Under the pieces are notes generated by a model that saw only the letters and a program-made list of their open reading frames with translations, searched no databases and was not told the DNA's origin. A DNA stretch of 64,000 nucleotides, from contig NZ_OMKW01000003.1 in the NCBI RefSeq assembly GCF_900302495.1, positions 124,001 to 188,000 on the forward strand, given 5' to 3'. The position numbers and the translations under genes were made by a program. Origin of the DNA: Pontivivens insulae (GTDB lineage: Bacteria; Pseudomonadota; Alphaproteobacteria; Rhodobacterales; Rhodobacteraceae). This document shows positions 18,742-26,570 of the stretch, piece after piece. How positions within the stretch are numbered: position 1 is the stretch's first letter; each line of letters begins with the position of its first letter.

Positions 18742-19866
18742 TCAGGATTTGAAGTCGGCGACGTTGCGCCATGTCTTGCTGTTGGAGGAGGCGATGGTGG
18801 CGGCGACGATCTCGTTCACCTCCATCCCGTCGCGGAATGTCGGCCAATGGGAGTCCCCCGACGCAATCGCTGTCAGGAAATCCTTCGCCTCGATAATGAT
18901 CTGATCCTGATACCCTGTGCCGTGGCCCGGCCCCTGGCAAAACGGAAGGTAATCCGGGTGAGATGGGCCAGTTAGGATCTTGCGGAAACCGCGCTGCGCG
19001 TCATCTCCGTCCGAAGTGTAGAGCCAGATGGCGTTCTGGTCTTCCTGATCGAAGCGGATAGCCCCTTTTGTGCCAGTAATTTCATATATATAGCCCATCT
19101 TTCGACCCGTCGCGATGCGGCTGAAGAAGAGATGACCCATCGCCCCGTTCGCAAATCGGCACATGACTTGGGCGTGGTCATCATTCGTGACCTCAGCCAG
19201 ACCGCCCTGCCCGTCAGGCCGCTGTGCGTGAACCGTCTCCACATCACCCAGAACGCTTGCGACAGGTCCCATCATTGCCAGTGCACAATTGATCATATGT
19301 GGGGCCAGATCACCCATCGTGCCATTCGCCATTCCGCGCGTGCGCCATGTCGCAGACGCATCCGGGTCAGCGTAAAAATCTTCAGTATGCTCACCCCGGA
19401 AATAGGTGATGTCTCCAATCACGCCATCCGCAAGCAACTGGCGTACATACTGGCTGGCCGGCGTTCGGATATAGTTGAAGCCGACCATATTTACCGCACC
19501 CGATGCCTCGGCCGCCGCGACCATCGCCCGGCTGTCATCCACGTTAGCGCCGAGCGGCTTTTCACACAGTACTGGCTTACCCAGCGCGAAGGCCGCCTCC
19601 GCGATTTCGCGATGCGTTTCCTGTGGGGACGCGATCACAATCGCCTCGACCCGCGGGTCGTTGACCAAAACGCGCCAATCATCGGTGCCCTGCTCAAATC
19701 CATAGGCGGCGCGATACCGATCCGCGGAGGCCATGGAAGTCGCACAGACCATGACCAATCGAGGCCGCAATTCTGTCTGAAACACTGCTCCGACGCAGGA
19801 CATGGCAACGGCATGGACCTTGCCCATATAGCCGCCTCCGACAATGCCGATGCCGATCTCTCTCAT
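18742..19866 (-). CDS. Gfo/Idh/MocA family oxidoreductase (second copy)
   Basis: A 374-residue dehydrogenase with Rossmann motif GIVGGGYMGKVHA and the EKP motif in CEKPLGANVDDSRAM, then GDLAPHMINCA around the catalytic His. Start ATG 19866 is preferred; the longer frame would begin with TTG inside the operator palindrome. It is only distantly similar to the dehydrogenase at 16693-17826. It is the first gene of the minus-strand dehydrogenase-TIM barrel-dehydrogenase set and is divergent from iolD. The substrate is probably an inositol isomer or an inosose. Confidence 0.85.
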   Translation of the reverse strand: MREIGIGIVGGGYMGKVHAVAMSCVGAVFQTELRPRLVMVCATSMASADRYRAAYGFEQGTDDWRVLVNDPRVEAIVIASPQETHREIAEAAFALGKPVLCEKPLGANVDDSRAMVAAAEASGAVNMVGFNYIRTPASQYVRQLLADGVIGDITYFRGEHTEDFYADPDASATWRTRGMANGTMGDLAPHMINCALAMMGPVASVLGDVETVHAQRPDGQGGLAEVTNDDHAQVMCRFANGAMGHLFFSRIATGRKMGYIYEITGTKGAIRFDQEDQNAIWLYTSDGDDAQRGFRKILTGPSHPDYLPFCQGPGHGTGYQDQIIIEAKDFLTAIASGDSHWPTFRDGMEVNEIVAATIASSNSKTWRNVADFKS

Positions 19867-19892
19867 CCACCCTGACCTTTTTCGTTTTTCGG

Positions 19893-19910
19893 TTTGCAAC
19901 CGGTTGCAAA
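19893..19910. promoter_or_regulatory. LacI-type operator between the divergent dehydrogenase gene and iolD
   Basis: The 18-bp perfect palindrome TTTGCAACCGGTTGCAAA is centred about 35 bp from the dehydrogenase start and 86 bp from the iolD start. It has the CG centre of LacI-family operators and shares its 14-bp core with the site at 16369-16382. It probably overlaps one or both divergent promoters and gives inducer-dependent derepression. Confidence 0.8.
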
Positions 19911-19987
19911 TTATGTAGCTTGAGAATCAACACACCGTCAACACGCAAAAATGCGGACCAAGACGGACGGACCTAGGGTTGAGGAAT

Positions 19988-21859
19988 ATGACTGCACCTG
20001 ACAACACTCTGCGCCTGACCACGGCGCAGGCCATCATCCGGTATCTCGACAATCAGTTCATAGAAATCGACGGGCAAGAGCAGCGCCTGTTCGGCGGGGG
20101 CTTTGGGATCTTTGGCCATGGCAACGTTACCTGCTTGGGCGAAGCTCTTTATAATCATCGTGAAACACTGCCTCTCTATCGCGGACAGAACGAGCAGAGC
20201 ATGGGTTTTGCAGCGGCGGCTTATGCCAAGTATCATAAACGCCAGCGCATGATGTTTTGCACCGCAAGTGCCGGACCGGGCACCGCCAACCTGCTGACCT
20301 CAGCCGCGCTTGCCCATGCGAACCGTCTGCCAATGCTGATGCTGTGTGGTGACACGTTCATAACCCGTTTGCCTGACCCGGTTTTGCAACAGCTTGAGCA
20401 TTTTCAGGACCCGACATTCGGGGTGAACGATGCGTTCAAAGCCGTGACGCGTTACTGGGACCGGATCACACATCCGGCCCAGGTCATTCAGTCCCTTCCC
20501 GCAGCTGTGAACACAATGCTCGACCCGGCGGATTGCGGCCCTGCCTTTATCGGTTTGCCTCAAGACGTGCAGGGTTGGACATATGACTACCCGACCCGCT
20601 TCTTTGAAGAGACGGTTCACCGCATCCGTCGGCAGGCTCCGGATCAGGCAGAGATTGCGGATGCGATCGCAATGCTCAGATCGGCAGAGAGGCCGGTCAT
20701 CATCGCTGGCGGCGGCGTGCAATATTCCGGCGCCGTGGCCGAGCTGACGGCCTTCGCGGAGGCGCACGGAATTCCGGTGGTCGAGACCATTGCAGGCCGG
20801 GCCAACATGGTGGAGACACATAATCTGAACTGTGGTCCCATCGGTGTCACCGGGTCAGACAGCGCGAACACTATCGCCGAACGCGCGGATGTCGTGCTCG
20901 CCATTGGCACCCGGTTGCAGGATTTCACGACGGGCTCATGGACGGCGTTTGCCCATGATGCCAAGCTCATCTGCCTGAATGTCGGACGCCATGACGCCAG
21001 CAAACACATGTCCCTTGCCGTTGTGGGAGATGCAAAGCTCGGCCTGCAATCCCTCGCCGCTGGGATGACAGATTTCGCTGCACCGGAAAGCTGGTGCGCT
21101 TTCGCGGCCGACGAAAAGGCAAAATGGGCCAACTACGTCGCGGACAACGTGAAACCGGGCAACCGCCCGAACTCTTACGCGCAAGCCATTGGGGTGGTGA
21201 ACGCGCTATGCGATCCGCGCGACCGTGTCGTCGCCGCTGCGGGCGGCCTTCCGGCCGAGGTGACCGCCAACTGGCGCACGCTCGACATTGGGACGGTGGA
21301 TGTAGAGTTTGGGTTCTCGTGCATGGGGTATGAGATCGCGGGCGGTTGGGGCGCACGTATCGCCCAGGCCGAGCAAGAGTCAGATCAAGATACGATCGTG
21401 TTCACCGGCGACGGCTCTTACATGCTGATGAACTCGGACCTTTATTCCAGCGTGCTGAGCGACAAGAAGATGATCGTCCTGGTGCTGGACAATGGCGGCT
21501 TCGCAGTCATCAACAAATTGCAGAACAACACCGGCAATGAGAGCTTCAACAACCTGATTGCGGACGCACCCACGATTTCCCGCCCCTTCGCGGTGGATTT
21601 TGAAAGCCACGCGCGGTCGATGGGGGCCGAGGCGGAAACCGTCGCCAATCCGGCAGAACTGGCCGAGGCGTTCAAGCGGGCCAAGGCCGCCGACAAATCC
21701 TATGTGATCTGTATGAAAGTCGATGCCTATGAGGGCTGGACGACCGAGGGCCACGCCTGGTGGGAGGTTGGCACCCCGCACATCACCGAAAGCGAAACGG
21801 TGCGCGAGGCGCATATTGATTGGGAAAGCAGCCGTCCCAAACAGCGGAAGGGCGTCTGA
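19988..21859 (+). CDS. iolD: 3D-(3,5/4)-trihydroxycyclohexane-1,2-dione acylhydrolase
   Basis: A 623-residue ThDP-dependent enzyme that opens the ring of 3D-trihydroxycyclohexane-1,2-dione in myo-inositol breakdown. The N-terminal family stretch GFGIFGHGNVTCLGEAL, the glutamate region LYRGQNEQSMGFAAAAYAK and the ThDP motif FTGDGSYMLMNSDLYS with its downstream Asn are all present. ATG 19988 is chosen over an upstream TTG because GAGGAAT lies directly ahead. Its stop overlaps the iolC start (TGATG). Length is as expected for IolD. Confidence 0.96.
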   Translation: MTAPDNTLRLTTAQAIIRYLDNQFIEIDGQEQRLFGGGFGIFGHGNVTCLGEALYNHRETLPLYRGQNEQSMGFAAAAYAKYHKRQRMMFCTASAGPGTANLLTSAALAHANRLPMLMLCGDTFITRLPDPVLQQLEHFQDPTFGVNDAFKAVTRYWDRITHPAQVIQSLPAAVNTMLDPADCGPAFIGLPQDVQGWTYDYPTRFFEETVHRIRRQAPDQAEIADAIAMLRSAERPVIIAGGGVQYSGAVAELTAFAEAHGIPVVETIAGRANMVETHNLNCGPIGVTGSDSANTIAERADVVLAIGTRLQDFTTGSWTAFAHDAKLICLNVGRHDASKHMSLAVVGDAKLGLQSLAAGMTDFAAPESWCAFAADEKAKWANYVADNVKPGNRPNSYAQAIGVVNALCDPRDRVVAAAGGLPAEVTANWRTLDIGTVDVEFGFSCMGYEIAGGWGARIAQAEQESDQDTIVFTGDGSYMLMNSDLYSSVLSDKKMIVLVLDNGGFAVINKLQNNTGNESFNNLIADAPTISRPFAVDFESHARSMGAEAETVANPAELAEAFKRAKAADKSYVICMKVDAYEGWTTEGHAWWEVGTPHITESETVREAHIDWESSRPKQRKGV

Positions 21860-22836
21860 TGGACCATCTTCTGCAAGGCATCGCCCGCAACCATTTCGTT
21901 GTGGTGGGTCGGGCCGGGATCGACTTCTTCACCGATCCCGGTGTCGCCGCTGAGGATGCGGAAAGCGTGACTGTCGGGCTTGGCGGCTCATCAGCGAACA
22001 TCGCGGCCGGGATCTGCAAGCTTGGCGGACGGTCTGCTTTGGTCACACGGGTGTCAGATGACAGCGTCGGCAGCTACTGCGTCGGCCAGCTGAAGCGCTA
22101 CGGCGTTGACACCACCCATGTGCGTTCGGTTGGTGGTGAATACCGCAACTCCCTTGCCTTTTACGAAAGCCGGGTCGAGGGGCACCGCAATGTGATCTAC
22201 CGCAACGGCGCGGCAGATTTTCAGATGGATGACACGGATGTCGACGCGGTGGATTATGCAGCCTTCGGCGCTCTGATCACCGCAGGCACTGTATTTGCCG
22301 CTGAGCCGTCGCGCGGTGCTGCGTTTCGCGCATTTGAATTGGCAAAAGCAGCGGGCCTGCCGATCATCTTTGATGTGGATTACCGCCCCTATTCGTGGCC
22401 CTCGGCCAAGGTCGCGGAAGAGGTATTGTCTCGCGCGGCAGCACTGTCAGACATGATCGTCGGCAATGACGAGGAATTCGGCTTCATGGCCGGCGATCAC
22501 GGAAAAGGGCTCGACAAAGCGCGTTCGTTGGGCGCGGACGGACGGCTCGTCATTTACAAGATGGGCGAAAAGGGCGCGCTGACTTTTGCGAATGGTCAGG
22601 AACTTCGCACCGGGATCTATCCTGTCGAAGCGCTCAAACCGACCGGCGCGGGCGACAGCTTTATGGCGGGTTTTGTGACATCGCTTGCGGACGGGCATGA
22701 TCTGCACGGTGCGCTGCTGCGCGGATCGGCCTGCGCCTCCATCACCGTTTCGCGCCCGGGCTGCGCACCGGCCATGGCGGACCGGGACGAACTTGACCAA
22801 TTCCTGGCCAGCCATCCTGGCCCAACCAATTCATAA
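21859..22836 (+). CDS. iolC: 5-dehydro-2-deoxygluconokinase
   Basis: A 325-residue PfkB/ribokinase-family kinase. The N-terminal dimer-lid and substrate region reads VGLGGSSANIAAGICKLG. The C-terminal ATP/catalytic motif is PTGAGDSFMAGF with the catalytic Asp. IolC phosphorylates 5-dehydro-2-deoxygluconate for the IolJ aldolase. The start at ATG 21859 overlaps the iolD stop and has GGAAGGG upstream. The shorter single-domain form is seen here, not the IolC-aldolase fusion known from some proteobacteria. Confidence 0.93.
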   Translation: MDHLLQGIARNHFVVVGRAGIDFFTDPGVAAEDAESVTVGLGGSSANIAAGICKLGGRSALVTRVSDDSVGSYCVGQLKRYGVDTTHVRSVGGEYRNSLAFYESRVEGHRNVIYRNGAADFQMDDTDVDAVDYAAFGALITAGTVFAAEPSRGAAFRAFELAKAAGLPIIFDVDYRPYSWPSAKVAEEVLSRAAALSDMIVGNDEEFGFMAGDHGKGLDKARSLGADGRLVIYKMGEKGALTFANGQELRTGIYPVEALKPTGAGDSFMAGFVTSLADGHDLHGALLRGSACASITVSRPGCAPAMADRDELDQFLASHPGPTNS

Positions 22837-22846
22837 GGGAACACCA

Positions 22847-23689
22847 ATGCATATTCCTCCGTTCGACAATCAGAACAAACCCATCGTGGACGTGGATGAC
22901 GCGCTGGTGCCGCTCAACTACTTCAACATCGTGAAGCTCAAGCGCGGAGAGGCGTTCGCGTATCAGGTGCCCGGATATGAGACCTGCATCGTCCCTGCGA
23001 CCGGCACGGTGGATGTAGAGATCGAGGGCGAGACCTATGCGAACCTTGGCAATAGAACGGTTGATGTCTGGGACGGCGAACCCGAGGGCGTTTATGTCCC
23101 AACCGGTGCAAAGGCCCTATTCAACTGTGTCTCAGACGAGGCTGAGGTGTTTGTTTGCGGGGCACGATACGACAAGGTGTTGACCCCATTTGACGTGCGT
23201 GCCGACGAGATCGATCTGGTGCAATACGGGTCGGACGACACCAAGACCCACCGAAAGATCAAGCATATTCTCGGCACGAAGTACCATGACCGCGTCGGGC
23301 GCTTGCTGGTGTCCGAATTGTTCACTGTCGGCCAAGGTGGATGGTCGGGGTTCCCGTCGCACAAGCACGACACGGATCGCCTGCCCGATGAGACGCGGCA
23401 TGACGAGACCTACAATTTCCGCTTCAAGCCGAATTACGGCTCCGGCGTGCAGATGCTTCAGCGCGAGGATGGCAAACCGGGGGATGCGTATCACATCGTC
23501 GATGGCTCCACGATCTGCCTGGACAAGGGCTATCACCCCTGCGCGGTACTGCCGGGCTACGAGATGTATTATTTCACGATCCTTGGCGGGTTGAGCCAGC
23601 GGTCGCTGGTCCAGTATTTCCAGCCGACCCATGCGGCACAGCTAGAGACCATCCCCGGCATCAAGGACATGATCGCCAAGTTCAAATAA
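22847..23689 (+). CDS. iolB: 5-deoxy-glucuronate isomerase
   Basis: A 280-residue bicupin isomerase that converts 5-deoxyglucuronate to 5-dehydro-2-deoxygluconate. The metal-site motif SGFPSHKHD (with the His cluster) and the downstream GYHPCAVLPGYEMYYFTIL stretch are typical for IolB. ATG 22847 with AAGGGAAC upstream is used; a longer frame into iolC is not protein-like. Ten bases separate it from iolC, so it belongs to the iolDCB transcript. Confidence 0.94.
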   Translation: MHIPPFDNQNKPIVDVDDALVPLNYFNIVKLKRGEAFAYQVPGYETCIVPATGTVDVEIEGETYANLGNRTVDVWDGEPEGVYVPTGAKALFNCVSDEAEVFVCGARYDKVLTPFDVRADEIDLVQYGSDDTKTHRKIKHILGTKYHDRVGRLLVSELFTVGQGGWSGFPSHKHDTDRLPDETRHDETYNFRFKPNYGSGVQMLQREDGKPGDAYHIVDGSTICLDKGYHPCAVLPGYEMYYFTILGGLSQRSLVQYFQPTHAAQLETIPGIKDMIAKFK

Positions 23690-23723
23690 CCCACACCTTG
23701 GCCCGGCACAGCTGGGCCGTGCC

Positions 23724-23765
23724 CGACCTCCCAACTTGAGCGCGCTTCGCACCCGCGGGAGGTCG
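23724..23765 (+). promoter_or_regulatory. Intercistronic hairpin between iolB and iolJ
   Basis: A 9-bp perfect inverted repeat CGACCTCCC/GGGAGGTCG encloses a 24-nt loop in the roughly 107-bp iolB-iolJ gap. There is no following T run, so it is more likely an RNA-processing or stability element than a terminator. It marks the only sizeable gap in the plus-strand iol operon. Confidence 0.45.
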
Positions 23766-23796
23766 AGCGTGTGGCCTGTATCGACTGGATCGCCAG

Positions 23797-24636
23797 ATGC
23801 CCCTCGTCACCTTATCCGAAGTTCTGCAACCTGCCCTGCGCGGCAACTATGCTGTGGCTGGTCTCGTCACCCTTGGCTGGGAGGAGATGCGCGCCTATGT
23901 CGCCGCCGCAGAGGCTGAGAACACGCCCGTCATCCTACAAGCCGGGCCAAGCTGCCGGGCGCACACCCCCTTGCCAATTCTGGGCAAGATGTTCTGTCAT
24001 TTGGCCGAGCAAGCCAGCGTTCCCGTCGTTGCTCATCTCGATCATGGATATACATTTGAGGAATGCCAGGAGGCGCTGGACAGCGGCTTCACATCACTGA
24101 TGTTCGACGGCTCCCGCAAGCCGCTCGCGCAGAATATCGAAGAAACGGCGCGGATCGCAGAGCTGGCACATGATGCGGGCATATCCTGCGAGGGAGAGAT
24201 CGGATTTGTTGGCTATTCGGGCGGTGAAACCTCGGCAGGCACCGATCCGGCCGAAGCCGCCCGTTTCGCGCGCGAAACCTCCGTCGATGCCATGGCAATT
24301 TCGGTCGGGAACGTCCACCTGCAACAGGACAAGGAAGGTGGCCTCGATGAGCCACGTATCCGTGCCATTGAGGCCGTCACAGAAATTCCGCTCGTCATCC
24401 ACGGAGGCTCGGGCGTGCCAATTGCGCAGCGAATTGCACTCTCGCAAGGATCGTCGATCTGCAAATTCAACATCGGAACGGAGTTGCGCATGGCTTTTGG
24501 CACTTCTTTGCGCGCGGCTGTCAATTCTGACGCCGACAGGTTCGACCGCGTCTCGATCCTGAAGGAGACCCACGACCCCGTTGTCGATGCGACGCGACGC
24601 GTCCTGCGCAACTTCAAACCGGCGGAGACTGTCTGA
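23797..24636 (+). CDS. iolJ: 6-phospho-5-dehydro-2-deoxygluconate aldolase (class II)
   Basis: A 279-residue zinc-dependent class II aldolase of the fructose-bisphosphate aldolase family. Zinc and catalytic motifs are visible: AHLDHGYTFEECQEAL, GFTSLMFDGS, EGEIGFVGYSGGE and IHGGSGVP. In this operon it should split 6-phospho-5-dehydro-2-deoxygluconate to dihydroxyacetone phosphate and malonic semialdehyde. Its stop overlaps the iolG start (TGATG). Fructose-bisphosphate as substrate cannot be excluded by sequence alone, but the context favours IolJ. Confidence 0.88.
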   Translation: MPLVTLSEVLQPALRGNYAVAGLVTLGWEEMRAYVAAAEAENTPVILQAGPSCRAHTPLPILGKMFCHLAEQASVPVVAHLDHGYTFEECQEALDSGFTSLMFDGSRKPLAQNIEETARIAELAHDAGISCEGEIGFVGYSGGETSAGTDPAEAARFARETSVDAMAISVGNVHLQQDKEGGLDEPRIRAIEAVTEIPLVIHGGSGVPIAQRIALSQGSSICKFNIGTELRMAFGTSLRAAVNSDADRFDRVSILKETHDPVVDATRRVLRNFKPAETV

Positions 24637-25631
24637 TGGTAAATTTCGCACTTTTCGGCTGCGGGCGGATTGGGAAGGTCCATGCAATGACGCTTGCCCC
24701 TTTGAAGGGGGCAAATCTGGTCGCGGTGAACGACTATTTCGAGCAGGCCGCCCTTGATCTGGCCGCCGAATACGGTGCGCGTGCGGCAAGTGTCGCGGAT
24801 ATTCTGGCCGACGAGACGGTTCATGCCGTCATCATCGCAACGCCAACCGATACGCATTTTGACCTGATCCGTGCGAGTATCGCCGCGGGGAAGGCCATCT
24901 TCTGCGAGAAGCCCGTCGATATGTCTGCCGACAACATCCGCACACTGAAATCAGAGGTCGAAGCGGCGCGGATCCCGTTCATGACCGCATTCAATCGGCG
25001 CTTCGATCCAAACTTTGCGTTGGTGGCGGACCGCATCCAGCGTGGTGAGATCGGCGAGGTGGAGATGGTCACGATCCTGTCGCGGGACCCTTCCCCACCC
25101 CCGGTGAGCTATATCAAATCCTCAGGCGGAATTTTTCGCGACATGATGATCCACGATCTGGATATGGCTCGTTTCCTCTTGGGCGAAGAGCCGGTGGAAA
25201 TCTACGCGACCGGCTCTGCCCTCGTCGATCCAGCGATTGGCGACGCGGGTGACGTGGACACCGCTGTCGCAGTGCTAAAGACCGCATCGGGTAAGGTTTG
25301 CCAGATTTCCAACTCCCGCCGTGCCACCTATGGCTACGATCAGCGGGTGGAAGTCCACGGAGCAAAGGGCATGTTGCGCGCGGACAACCATCTTGAGAAC
25401 ACGGTCGAAATCGCGACCGCGCAGGGCTTTGGCCGGGCCGTGGCACAGAACTTCTTTCTGGAACGCTACGCCGAAGCCTATCGCCAGGAAGTTCTGCATT
25501 TCGTTGACGCGCTCTCGAATGGCGAGGCTCCCTCACCGGGTATCAACGATGGGCTGGCCGCTCAAAAACTGGCTGACGCCGCGACCCTGTCGCTTGAGAC
25601 CGGGCAGCCACAAAGGATCGTGCCGGAGTGA
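24636..25631 (+). CDS. iolG: Inositol 2-dehydrogenase
   Basis: A 331-residue Gfo/Idh/MocA enzyme that oxidises myo-inositol to 2-keto-myo-inositol with NAD+. The Rossmann motif is GCGRIGKVHA, the catalytic motif is EKPVDMSADN, and GGIFRDMMIHDLDMARFL contains the Asp/His pair of the IolG active site (DxxxH). Length and order match known IolG proteins. It is translationally coupled to iolJ and ends the plus-strand iol operon. This is the best iolG candidate among the three dehydrogenases in the cluster. Confidence 0.93.
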   Translation: MVNFALFGCGRIGKVHAMTLAPLKGANLVAVNDYFEQAALDLAAEYGARAASVADILADETVHAVIIATPTDTHFDLIRASIAAGKAIFCEKPVDMSADNIRTLKSEVEAARIPFMTAFNRRFDPNFALVADRIQRGEIGEVEMVTILSRDPSPPPVSYIKSSGGIFRDMMIHDLDMARFLLGEEPVEIYATGSALVDPAIGDAGDVDTAVAVLKTASGKVCQISNSRRATYGYDQRVEVHGAKGMLRADNHLENTVEIATAQGFGRAVAQNFFLERYAEAYRQEVLHFVDALSNGEAPSPGINDGLAAQKLADAATLSLETGQPQRIVPE

Positions 25632-25783
25632 CACGGCACGTGAGCGCATGGGCATGATGCACGTCCGGGGTTTCCTCGGACAGGGGAGGGCCAGCCCCGC
25701 ATCGCGCCCATGCGCCCCTGATTTCACTTGCGCATCTGACGCGGCCTTGGGACATCTTGCTGCAACAGATGGAAGGTATGGAC

Positions 25784-26137
25784 ATGGCGCGACGATTATT
25801 GACCGAATTTGGCATGGGCACCTCCCTGCGGCGCGGGGACTACACGCAAGCAGCCAAGCGGGCCGTGCAAGACGCGCTCTGGCATAATTCGATCAATCTC
25901 GCGGAACTCTTCGGCTTCGAAAAAACGGACATGCTGATCACGGTCGATGTCGGCGTGCAGAAGCCAGACGAGGTGGATGTCGCTGAAATCGCCGCCGTCT
26001 TTCCTTATGGCCAGCCCACCATTCAGGTTCATGAAGGCGGCCTCGACATTCCGCGGCCCGAAGGAACCGGAAATCCGACGATCATCGCCAATGTGGCCCT
26101 GTCCGTCGCCTTTGACATGGAGAAAGCCGATGTCTGA
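25784..26137 (+). CDS. Lin0512-family protein, first of a tandem pair
   Basis: A 117-residue protein of the Lin0512 family (function unknown), with the family phrase GTSLRRGDYTQAAKRAVQDAL and a C-terminal VHEGGLDIP/NPTIIANVALSV part. ATG 25784 is favoured over ATG 25778 because GGAAGG lies 7 nt ahead of it. It overlaps the following paralogue by 8 bases. The two proteins align over their full length, so they probably form a heteromer. They precede a two-component system and a TAXI-TRAP transporter, and may share their regulation. Confidence 0.82.
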   Translation: MARRLLTEFGMGTSLRRGDYTQAAKRAVQDALWHNSINLAELFGFEKTDMLITVDVGVQKPDEVDVAEIAAVFPYGQPTIQVHEGGLDIPRPEGTGNPTIIANVALSVAFDMEKADV

Positions 26138-26495
26138 GCAGCGGATCATCATCGAGATGGGCATGGGCAACGATCTTCATGGGATGGACTATACCAAGGC
26201 CGCGGCACGCGCGATCGAAGACGCCATCCGGCACTCTACCCTGCCAATTCTCGGCGCCCTTGACCTTGATCATCAGGAGATGGAAGTGCGCGTCACCATC
26301 GGGGTTCAGGCCCCGATTGCCGTTGATAAAGAGGCGCTTGTGGCCAAACTTCCAAGGGGAAAGGTGAGCATTGATGTGCAGAAAGGTGGACTGAATGTCA
26401 CCGACCCCGATACCGGTGAAACGCTGGTGATCGCATCAGCGGCGGTCGAGGCCTTTCTTCCGCGACAGGCGGGCTGGCGCATCAAGGAACGCTGA
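26130..26495 (+). CDS. Lin0512-family protein, second of a tandem pair
   Basis: A 121-residue paralogue of the preceding protein. Shared landmarks are EMGMGNDLHGMDYTKAAARA, the central IGVQAP and VQKGGLNVTDP stretches and the C-terminal VIASAAVEAFL. This copy keeps the DLHG form of the motif while the first copy has SLRRG. The start ATG lies inside the end of the first gene, indicating coupled translation and 1:1 production. No catalytic residues or cofactor site can be assigned. Confidence 0.82.
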   Translation: MSEQRIIIEMGMGNDLHGMDYTKAAARAIEDAIRHSTLPILGALDLDHQEMEVRVTIGVQAPIAVDKEALVAKLPRGKVSIDVQKGGLNVTDPDTGETLVIASAAVEAFLPRQAGWRIKER

Positions 26496-26570
26496 GGCAC
26501 GATTGCGAAAAAGCTGGCCTGATTGGTATCGCTCAGGCTAGTGCGGTGTCCACCACCGCGTTTCGGGAGC

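Noticed and set aside
23690-23796. Possible small RNA between iolB and iolJ
   Set aside because: Only a long-loop hairpin is seen; no promoter or terminator marks an independent transcript.
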